Notes under the pieces: model-generated
Seen by the model: the letters and a program-made list of their open reading frames with translations, nothing else
What the model was told of the DNA's origin: nothing
The model's database searches: none
IMG/VR virus record: IMGVR_UViG_3300035070_002626
Location: 235,911-299,910 of that record
From: a virus
Reading direction: 5' to 3' (one strand)
DNA: 64,000 nt
Made by a program: the position numbers and the translations under genes
Part shown: positions 24,173-31,526 of the stretch, piece after piece
Layout of the letters: each line of letters begins with the position of its first letter
Numbering within the stretch: the stretch's first letter is position 1

Positions 24173-24741
24173 TTGTCATCAACATTTTTAGATTTTTGAT
24201 ATTTGTATGAAGTTGCAATCATATCAAAATAATTTTGTTTTTTAATATGATTGTATAATGCATTACGGTGAACTCGACTTGATCCCATCATTGATACACA
24301 ATGTTTTTCAATTTTATCACTGTTTATGTCGATATTGTTCCATTTTGGATTAGACATAGAAGCATTGTAGTAAGGAACCGACATACAATCATCGAATACA
24401 ATAGGCAGATCGTATTGGTGTAATCTGTTAGGAATCAACAGCTTGAATTCATTAAGATATCCTGGATTGTTTGTAAATATTATTGTTCTTCCTAGGGATA
24501 TGTCGACTTCCTGGAATGTTCGAATTAAGTTAAATGTTGTTAAACCGTATCCACAATGTGGCAGATAGTATTGCAGGTCAAAATGTTCAATTACATAAAA
24601 ATCGTTAGGTGCATAAACTTCTTTTTTTGTTTGAATCAATTTGTTTTTGAGTAAGTCAAAATTTTGATCAAACATATTAATATCCAGCATATCAATAATA
24701 TTAATATTCTCGTTAATTGTGTTGATAAATTTTTTGTTCAA
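24169..24741 (-). CDS. N-terminal-type half of a phage glycan-related protein
   Basis: 190 residues. It starts with an AT-rich hydrophilic helix region (ENINIIDMLDINMFDQN), followed by YVIEHFDLQYYLPHCGYG, RTIIFTNNPGY, IVFDDCMSVPYYN and CVSMMGSSRVHRNALYNHIK. The 'NR..R.HR..L...L' type motif corresponds to 'GSSRVHRNALYNHI' here and normally precedes the TEK block found in the following gene. No DxD or transmembrane segment is visible. Lies between gp47 (1 base gap) and its partner (4-base overlap), so it is part of the gp55-gp47-gp46 transcript. Function is inferred only from its partner. Confidence 0.45.
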   Translation of the reverse strand: MNKKFINTINENINIIDMLDINMFDQNFDLLKNKLIQTKKEVYAPNDFYVIEHFDLQYYLPHCGYGLTTFNLIRTFQEVDISLGRTIIFTNNPGYLNEFKLLIPNRLHQYDLPIVFDDCMSVPYYNASMSNPKWNNIDINSDKIEKHCVSMMGSSRVHRNALYNHIKKQNYFDMIATSYKYQKSKNVDDK

Positions 24742-24742
24742 A

Positions 24743-25756
24743 TCACAAACTCCTGTAAATTTCTAGCAAAAGTTTATTGTCGTAAAACTCGCTGTCAATT
24801 GCAATAATCTGCTCAGTGATAATTTGATCAACACTTTCAAACTTAATATCACCGGGATTCATTTCTTCTTCTAGTGCACTTTGCTTGTTAGGAATCAATG
24901 CCATTTCTCGCAATTGGTACTTGGTAATGTATTGCTCTTTGATGTAGTTTGCTTCTTCGTAAGAAATTTCAATATCCAAGTTAACACGAACATGCATTCT
25001 CGGCTTAAGTCGTTTGTCAGCAAAGTCGATTACATCGCTAAGATTCATAACACTGTACAAAGGCTGATTGGGCCAAGAGATGTATTCCTTGGTACCATCC
25101 CAATCTAGTATCATCACTCCACGCTGATCGTCACCGGCATCAGAGAAGTTATGCGGAAACGCATTACCAATGTAGTTGATGTTGTTCTTCTTTTGCCGCA
25201 AATGGAAGTGCCCACTGAAAACTTCTCCGTAGCCAGTAAAATGTTCTGCGTTAATATCACCATGATCTGGCATCTCTACCATTGCATTCATCTTAAAGTG
25301 GGGAAGTTCAAAGTGTCCAAACATGTATCTAGCACTAGCATTTTTAACACGTTTATAATCATCACCAACCAGCCACGGAACAAGTATAACATCGTCTTGT
25401 TCAAACCATTCGTTGTGGATGTGCACATTTGGAATATGCTGTGCCCACTCGTAACTGTAAATGTCACGCTTGTCTCTATAATACAAGTCGTGATTGCCTG
25501 TTATAAAATGTGTGTTGTCAAATCCTGAACTTAGTTTTTCTAATGCTCTCAAACTATGATGCATTGTTTGCAAACTCAAACTTGCTCTATGATGATGCCA
25601 ATCTCCCATAAAGATGCAAGTTTCGCAACCGTGTAATTTGCCTTGTTCTACTGCCCACTCAACAAACTCCTCACAATCTTGATTGTGAAGAGCACTGTTA
25701 CTTTTCATGCCAAAGTGGATGTCAGTAAAGACCAAGGCTTTCTTGAACAAACCCAT
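24743..25756 (-). CDS. 47: Recombination nuclease subunit gp47 (Mre11/SbcD-like)
   Basis: 337 residues from ATG 25754-25756 (MGLFKKALVFTDIHFG) with AGGA before it; an in-frame ATG 42 bases upstream lies in the preceding gene and is less likely. The metallophosphoesterase motifs are in order: TDIHFG (11-16), MGDWHHH (50-56), ITGNHD (85-90), GHFELPH and SGHFHLR. The Mn-dependent nuclease partners with gp46 for DNA end resection. It lies ten bases after gp55 in a minus-strand operon and is separated from gp46 by two glycan-type genes. Confidence 0.95.
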   Translation of the reverse strand: MGLFKKALVFTDIHFGMKSNSALHNQDCEEFVEWAVEQGKLHGCETCIFMGDWHHHRASLSLQTMHHSLRALEKLSSGFDNTHFITGNHDLYYRDKRDIYSYEWAQHIPNVHIHNEWFEQDDVILVPWLVGDDYKRVKNASARYMFGHFELPHFKMNAMVEMPDHGDINAEHFTGYGEVFSGHFHLRQKKNNINYIGNAFPHNFSDAGDDQRGVMILDWDGTKEYISWPNQPLYSVMNLSDVIDFADKRLKPRMHVRVNLDIEISYEEANYIKEQYITKYQLREMALIPNKQSALEEEMNPGDIKFESVDQIITEQIIAIDSEFYDNKLLLEIYRSL

Positions 25757-25766
25757 GTATAAGTCC

Positions 25767-26681
25767 TTATTTGGTTTTAGTTGCTTTAGTTTCTGCAATA
25801 AAACGTTTTGATTCTGCTGAGTTGTTAAACTGTCGTGTCCAACTCGGATTCAAACCTGCATTTTCTAGAATATCATCACGAATGTTTTGATTTTTCTTTT
25901 CAATGTTTAGTACCCTAGTAAAACTGTTGGTAATAGCAGCGGTATAGTATGCAAACGGATTTTGCGATTTGCTTTCGTCAAATTGTAAACCAATTTGGCT
26001 GAGCTGCAACAATGCCTGTCCACGCATTTCTTCGTTGTAAGTATACCCACGCCAGTTTGAACGTGTAGCATAGCGTTCGCACAACTTGATAAACATGTGT
26101 GCTAGTTTGTCTGTCATTTTACCGTGATCTTTTGAGAAGTGACCATTGTCTAGTCCGCCGACCCAGTGACTTTTGCCCACAACATACGGAACTTTGTTAT
26201 CGTCGATCATGTAATGCCAAAATGGTGGAAAATTCAACTTTATATAGTTGAGATCTTGTTCTACTTCGGTCATAAGCTCTTGTAGTCCGTCGTCGGAATA
26301 ATCAACATCATCCATTTCTAGAATTTCTTCTAGTTTGGATTTCTTCTTTTCTTGTGCTTTGGTTAGCTTTTTTGGCACCATTGGGATGTGATCCCAGGTG
26401 GTAATGCGAAATACAAGCTCTTGGTTGCTGAGTTTTGTCGGATCAACTATTTCGCCTGTTTCTCGTTTGATGCGATCGGCTTTGTTACGCCGTGCTTCTG
26501 CAACCGTGCGCTGATTGATTTTGTCCACACTGGGCAAAATAATGTCATACTGCGCTTGACCCGGCTCTAGGTATGAACAATATGTGCTTTTACTTTTGTA
26601 AATTTCTTTGAGAATATCTCGGTTGTTAAGATAGTTAACTTTTTTAGGTTTTTTAACAGGTGTTTTTTTAGCTAATGCCAT
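25767..26681 (-). CDS. 55: Late transcription sigma factor gp55
   Basis: 304 residues. The C-terminal third (RSNWRGYTYNEEMRGQALLQ, then LSQIGLQFDESKSQNPFAYY, TAAITNSFTRVLNIEKKNQN) is the conserved gp55 region equivalent to sigma region 2, which binds core polymerase and reads the late octamer. The N-terminal half is basic and poorly conserved, longer than in T4 gp55 (185 residues). It directs transcription of virion genes, and octamers matching its T4 site precede many genes in this window. The gene itself has a host-type promoter (26705-26733) and SD GGAGA. Confidence 0.9.
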   Translation of the reverse strand: MALAKKTPVKKPKKVNYLNNRDILKEIYKSKSTYCSYLEPGQAQYDIILPSVDKINQRTVAEARRNKADRIKRETGEIVDPTKLSNQELVFRITTWDHIPMVPKKLTKAQEKKKSKLEEILEMDDVDYSDDGLQELMTEVEQDLNYIKLNFPPFWHYMIDDNKVPYVVGKSHWVGGLDNGHFSKDHGKMTDKLAHMFIKLCERYATRSNWRGYTYNEEMRGQALLQLSQIGLQFDESKSQNPFAYYTAAITNSFTRVLNIEKKNQNIRDDILENAGLNPSWTRQFNNSAESKRFIAETKATKTK

Positions 26682-26704
26682 TTAAGTTCTCCATAATTGT
26701 ACTT

Positions 26705-26733
26705 AGTATAAACGATGTAGAGGTGGTTGTCAA
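26705..26733 (-). promoter_or_regulatory. Sigma-70-type promoter for gp55 operon
   Basis: Minus strand TTGACA (26728-26733), a 17-base spacer, and TATACT (26705-26710), an almost perfect bacterial promoter ending 24 bases before the gp55 ATG. It would be read by unmodified host polymerase early in infection. Confidence 0.85.
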
Positions 26734-26759
26734 TCATTAAGTTAGCCGTTTTTGATCGC

Positions 26760-26767
26760 CATAAATA
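26760..26767 (+). promoter_or_regulatory. Late promoter CATAAATA for baseplate operon
   Basis: Seven of eight matches, 17 bases before the ATG of the tube-cap gene at 26784, with TAGGAG between. It heads a run of five plus-strand baseplate genes. Confidence 0.7.
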
Positions 26768-26783
26768 ATGCATAGGAGTCAAC

Positions 26784-28382
26784 ATGCCGTACAATCAAAA
26801 ATTAGCTGATCTATACAACGAATTAGCAGAGCAATATCCTGGGCTTAGTGAAAATGGTCTTAGATCTCTTGCCGGTATAGCAATAAGTGATGGGGATTAC
26901 ACACTTGATACAACCGGCACTGCATCTCGTAACAATAGTTATGGTCGGCTTGTTGACACAGCATCTCTGCAAACTTCGTGGGTAACAGACGACTTGCTTG
27001 ATGCGCTAGCAGTTGTTGAGTCAGGTAACGATCCTAATGCAGTGTCTCCAGCAGGCGCATTAGGTGTGTACCAAATTATACCAGAGACCGCAGCTGATCC
27101 TGGGTTTGGTGTTGAGCCTATCACTCTTAGAGAAGTGCTTGATCCGGTAAGAGCTAGAGAATTTGCTAGGCAGTATCTCGAAGGACTTAGGAAAGAATAT
27201 CCGAACTACACGCCTGCAGAAATTCTTCAAGCATATAACGCCGGTCCCGGAAGAATAGAAAAGTACAAGCTTGGGCTAGGCCCACCTCTAACAGAAGAAA
27301 CTATATTATATCCTGGAAAAATACTTGACCAGCTTCCTGGCTTCCAAGACAATCCTTACACAGTATCACCAACAGATGCCGATATTCTAGAAACAGTATT
27401 CAGAGATAAAGTTGCACCCGATTTTAACGATCCGGAAGTTGCAAGGTTAATAAATGAAGAACGTGTCGCCAGGGGTTTAGAGCCTTACACAGACATGGAA
27501 GAAATGCAGAGAGCAATAGATGCTAACCAATTGCTTATTAAAGCACGTAACCAGCAAACTGTTAGTGCACAACGAGAAGCAAGCGGTGTTAAAAATGCCG
27601 ATGGCGATTGGCGTGTTAAGTTAAGACTTGCGCCTCAAGCAAATTACCTGTACAAAGCAAGTAACCCAGGAATACTTGCTCCGTTGGCAGTCACTGACGG
27701 TGTTATATTTCCATATACTCCTCAAATTGATTTACAATACAGATCAGACTACAACAGTTATCAGCCCACGCATAGTAACTATATGCACTATTTCTACAAA
27801 GGATCAAATGTTCAAACTATACAAGTTACTGCTGAATTTACAGCACAAGACACTGTTGAAGCAGAATATTTGTTGGCAGTCATGCACTTCTTTAAAAGTG
27901 CAAGTAAAATGTTTTACGGACAGGATGCAGAACGTGGATCTCCACCTCCGTTATTATACCTATCGGGCTTGGGTGAATACCAATTCAATGAGTCACCTTG
28001 TGTGATAGCAGAGTTTAACTTGAACTTGCCTTCTGATGTTAACTATATCAGAGCTAGAAGCCGACACATAACAGGCGCAGATAATTTACAATATCAAAAG
28101 CCTCTAGCAACAAGTGCAACCAATGGTAACTTTTCTAGTTTAACTAGATTGTCCACGGCAGCTACAAGATTGTTTGGCGGCGGAACACAGCCGCTCCAGG
28201 TTGGTGCAAAACCATTCACGCCATCACCTGGCCCATTGGGAAGCAAAGGTGCAACATACGTACCAACTAAGATGTCAATGACTCTTAACTTACTTCCAAT
28301 TGCAAGTAGACGACAAGTCAGTCAAGATTTTAGTCTCAAGGAATATGCAAACGGTAACTTAATTAAGAAAGGAATGTGGTAA
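26784..28382 (+). CDS. Baseplate tube-cap protein with lytic transglycosylase domain
   Basis: 532 residues. Residues about 68-165 form an SLT-type (family 1 lytic transglycosylase-like) domain: catalytic Glu E79 in AVVESG, SPAGALGVYQIIPETA (88-103) and LQAYNAGPGRI (148-158). Residues about 265-532 form a T4-like baseplate domain resembling tube cap proteins gp48/gp54 (DWRVKLRLAPQANYLY, then GVIFPYTPQIDLQYRSDY, MHYFYKGSNVQTIQVTAEFT, LLAVMHFFKSASKMFYGQDA, PPLLYLSGLGEYQFNE). It probably caps the hub and starts tube assembly, with the enzyme domain cleaving peptidoglycan during penetration. Such a fusion may replace the lysozyme that T4 carries in gp5. Start at ATG 26784 with SD TAGGAG; the stop overlaps gp53 (TAATG). 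Confidence 0.8.
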   Translation: MPYNQKLADLYNELAEQYPGLSENGLRSLAGIAISDGDYTLDTTGTASRNNSYGRLVDTASLQTSWVTDDLLDALAVVESGNDPNAVSPAGALGVYQIIPETAADPGFGVEPITLREVLDPVRAREFARQYLEGLRKEYPNYTPAEILQAYNAGPGRIEKYKLGLGPPLTEETILYPGKILDQLPGFQDNPYTVSPTDADILETVFRDKVAPDFNDPEVARLINEERVARGLEPYTDMEEMQRAIDANQLLIKARNQQTVSAQREASGVKNADGDWRVKLRLAPQANYLYKASNPGILAPLAVTDGVIFPYTPQIDLQYRSDYNSYQPTHSNYMHYFYKGSNVQTIQVTAEFTAQDTVEAEYLLAVMHFFKSASKMFYGQDAERGSPPPLLYLSGLGEYQFNESPCVIAEFNLNLPSDVNYIRARSRHITGADNLQYQKPLATSATNGNFSSLTRLSTAATRLFGGGTQPLQVGAKPFTPSPGPLGSKGATYVPTKMSMTLNLLPIASRRQVSQDFSLKEYANGNLIKKGMW

Positions 28383-28687
28383 TGGATAACATATATACAA
28401 GCAACAGTCCGTACTTTGACACAAGTGTGGTTAATCAGACATATCTTGGTGTAATGGTTAATCGACCTATTCCTAAATTAGCAGACGACTTATTAATGAC
28501 TATCAATGAAACTTACAATCTACGTCCCGACTTGTTAGCATTTGACTTGTACGGAGATGCAGCCTTGTGGTGGGTTTTTGCACAAAGAAATCCAAATCAA
28601 CTGCAAGATCCGCTAGGCGACTTTACGACCAATACATCAATATACCTACCACAAAAAGCAACTTTATCCCAAGTATTAGGAATCTAG
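28382..28687 (+). CDS. 53: Baseplate wedge protein gp53
   Basis: 101 residues from ATG 28382, which shares its A with the tube-cap stop; a GTG two codons upstream is less likely. The core RPDLLAFDLYGDAALWWVFA followed by QRNPNQLQDPLGDF is the gp53 family signature, and the end (YLPQKATLSQVLGI) is the LysM-like tail. T4 gp53 (196 residues) locks adjacent wedges in the baseplate; this version is about half that length, as I recall is usual in marine relatives. Confidence 0.88.
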   Translation: MDNIYTSNSPYFDTSVVNQTYLGVMVNRPIPKLADDLLMTINETYNLRPDLLAFDLYGDAALWWVFAQRNPNQLQDPLGDFTTNTSIYLPQKATLSQVLGI

Positions 28688-28688
28688 C

Positions 28689-31505
28689 ATGACCACCTCA
28701 GCAGAAATTAACCGCGCAAGGGGAGGCATACAGCAGAATATCAATAACATGACAGCTGCCGTAGAGGCCCTGGAGTTTGATGTTGATGATGGAGCCACGT
28801 GGCCAGAAATTGAAGACAGATGGAACAGAGCCTATACCTTCTCCGTTAATAATTTACGTTCAGACTTGATCAATCTGCAACGTCAAAACGACGGCATGCC
28901 ACCAACTGATCCTGACAAATCTGCAACAACATTTAGGATATCTGAAAACATAGCAGACGTTGATGCTCTTATTGTTAGGTTGGATGCAATTAAAGTGCAA
29001 GCTCTTGCTAACGCAGGCGAAGTTGCCCGAATAGACAATTTGCCAACAGACAGTGCAGGAACGCAAGTTGCTAGAGATCAAGCCGGCGGCACTGAAGATA
29101 GTAGAGTTAGTAGCCCGTCAACCGGAACTGAGGTATTAGAAGGCAACACAATTGTATCTTCTGATTCAGTTAGCAACACTCCTACAAATGCAAGGTTAGC
29201 AACACTGAGTGGCCCTGACGGAGAATTTGCTAGTCTAGGTGCCGACGATGGTGGAACAATCAGCACAGTAGGTGCTGCTAATGACGTAGTCAGTGTTACT
29301 AATACCCAAACCCCAGACGGCAGAATTGCTTCTGATGGGTCAGTTAGTGCAAGCGATGATTCGTATGATCGACGCAGCTCTAATGTTGAAGGTCGTGCAG
29401 CCATTGCCAATGAATTCTTAGAAACCATTGAACCTACGCCAAATCAACTTATAAACCTTGCTTCGCAGACTTATACTATTTCGGTATACCTTATGGACAT
29501 CGACGAATACACTCGGATGATCCAGTCCGACAGGAAAACATTACCAAGCAATCAGTTGTTGTTTCAAAGTGGCGGTGCTACAATTGGTGAACGCAACAAA
29601 CATTTCGACTTGGATTTTTATCCAGAAAACGTTGAGCTTAAATGCTTAGTTGGTACCCAGGGAGTTGGAAGCCCCCATAATGCTGTTACACTTGAATTTG
29701 ATGTGCTTGAACCCCAGGGTATAACATTCTTAGAAAGATTGCGCCTAGCAGTCTGGGATCACACTGGAGTACCTGGTGCTACTATTAACGGTCAAAATTA
29801 TCTTATGGTTATACGATTTTACGGCTACGACGAAAATGGAAACTTAGTCAGTGGCCAGGGTAGGGAGTTTACAAGTGATCCAAATGCTTTGGTAGAAAAG
29901 TTCATTCCTTTTCAAATAGCAATGCTTAGATATAAACTTGCTGCACAAGTTGTTGAGTATCAGCTGCAATGCATGATACCTCAAACAACAGTTGGATTTA
30001 GTACGTCTAGAGGATCAATACCTTTTAACTTCCAACTTACTGCACCCGATGTAGGCACATTGTTCAATGGTAATATGCAAGTTTCAGCAGGTGCGGCTGC
30101 ACAAGAAGATTTTGCAGGAGGCGCAGCTGGCGGAGAGTTTAGCAGCGGCAATCGTAAAGCTGGCGGAGGATCGCCGACTATAACCCAAGGGCTAACAGAT
30201 GCATTAAACCAGAATCAACGTGAACTGGTAAAAAAAGGTGCACAGGAAATTGCAGATGTGTACAAGATTATATTAGAAGACATCCCGGCTTTTCGCGATG
30301 CTAAAATGAAAAAGCAAGGAACAACCAACAAGCCTTACACCCCAATGACTACTACCGGTGATCCAAATATAAAACTGAATACACAAAAACAAAACTTTGA
30401 CAACCAAGGAAGAACCTACAGTATCTCAGCAGGTACGCAAATCACACAGTTGATTGATCAGGTAATGAAAAACAGCGAATATATTACTGCGCAACAAACC
30501 ATAGTGTTTGACGAAGTAACCAAAGCTGAAATTTCAAACCCTCCAGTTGGAACTACAATGTGGTACAAGATTACACAACAGTCCAGACCAATTGGGTGGG
30601 ATAATCTTAGAAAAGACTACGCATATGAGATTACCTACAAAGTAAACAGATATCAGATCAACACACCAAAGTCTCCTTATTTCCCCCCGTCGGCATATAG
30701 AGGATCACACAAGATCTATAATTATTTGTTCACTGGCGAAAACACAGAAGTGTTGAATCTTGAATTTGTAGCCAACACCAACTATATAACACCAATTGGC
30801 AACAGCGGATTAACTGCACCAGTTGATGGCGACGGAAGATATGCTCAAAAACAAATGTTTTCAGTTGGGGCAGAATCAAGTCAACAAGGCGGTGGCGGAG
30901 AATCAACATTGCCGGCTGCACAATTAGCAGGCAGACTATATGCCGAGTCAGATGTGTTGAAAGTCGAGCTTGAAATTGTTGGAGATCCAGACTGGATTAC
31001 ACAAAGCGAAGTGTTTTACACAGAGGACAATCTTGCACCTTTTGAATCTGACGGCAGTATGAATGTTAATGCTAGCGAAGTGTTGTTTGAAGTACGTTTT
31101 AATAGAGCAAATGATTATGATTTAGCAACAGGCTTAACACCAAAATATCAAGAAAATATCAATCAAGGTGCTATCAACAACAACACAAACGTAGCCGAAG
31201 AACGTCTAGTATTTGCAGCATATTCTATAACCAACATGTTCAAAGAAGGTAAATTTACACAGCGAATCGAAGGCACACTGCGAGAATTTACACCTGACGA
31301 TCTAGCACTTGACCAAGGAGTTAAGGTTTCTCGTACAAATAACAACAGAGGGCCAAAAGCTTATACTGACAAGACTGACCAAGACCTGCTCAATGAAGGA
31401 TATTACATAAACTATAAAGATGCTGAGCTCGACCAGATGGTCACAGGCGGTGTATCTAAAAGTTCAACCAACGCAGTAGACGACGATGGCTCGGGCCCAT
31501 TTTAA
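28689..31505 (+). CDS. Large baseplate structural protein (VrlC-like)
   Basis: 938 residues. The N-terminal 110 residues are helical, residues about 115-230 are a Ser/Thr/Asp/Gly-rich linker, then well-conserved blocks follow: FYPENVELKCLVGTQGVG, FLERLRLAVWDHTGVPGA, YLMVIRFYGYDENGNL, and later KNSEYITAQQTIV, YAYEITYKVNRYQINTPKSP and EVRFNRANDYDLATGLTPKY near the end. I recall proteins of this kind (sometimes labelled VrlC) between gp53 and the gp5-like spike in marine T4-like phages. It may serve the gp27 hub role or connect wedge and hub; this is not established. It begins two bases after the gp53 stop. Confidence 0.65.
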   Translation: MTTSAEINRARGGIQQNINNMTAAVEALEFDVDDGATWPEIEDRWNRAYTFSVNNLRSDLINLQRQNDGMPPTDPDKSATTFRISENIADVDALIVRLDAIKVQALANAGEVARIDNLPTDSAGTQVARDQAGGTEDSRVSSPSTGTEVLEGNTIVSSDSVSNTPTNARLATLSGPDGEFASLGADDGGTISTVGAANDVVSVTNTQTPDGRIASDGSVSASDDSYDRRSSNVEGRAAIANEFLETIEPTPNQLINLASQTYTISVYLMDIDEYTRMIQSDRKTLPSNQLLFQSGGATIGERNKHFDLDFYPENVELKCLVGTQGVGSPHNAVTLEFDVLEPQGITFLERLRLAVWDHTGVPGATINGQNYLMVIRFYGYDENGNLVSGQGREFTSDPNALVEKFIPFQIAMLRYKLAAQVVEYQLQCMIPQTTVGFSTSRGSIPFNFQLTAPDVGTLFNGNMQVSAGAAAQEDFAGGAAGGEFSSGNRKAGGGSPTITQGLTDALNQNQRELVKKGAQEIADVYKIILEDIPAFRDAKMKKQGTTNKPYTPMTTTGDPNIKLNTQKQNFDNQGRTYSISAGTQITQLIDQVMKNSEYITAQQTIVFDEVTKAEISNPPVGTTMWYKITQQSRPIGWDNLRKDYAYEITYKVNRYQINTPKSPYFPPSAYRGSHKIYNYLFTGENTEVLNLEFVANTNYITPIGNSGLTAPVDGDGRYAQKQMFSVGAESSQQGGGGESTLPAAQLAGRLYAESDVLKVELEIVGDPDWITQSEVFYTEDNLAPFESDGSMNVNASEVLFEVRFNRANDYDLATGLTPKYQENINQGAINNNTNVAEERLVFAAYSITNMFKEGKFTQRIEGTLREFTPDDLALDQGVKVSRTNNNRGPKAYTDKTDQDLLNEGYYINYKDAELDQMVTGGVSKSSTNAVDDDGSGPF

Positions 31506-31526
31506 TAAATTAAAGGAACAACATAG

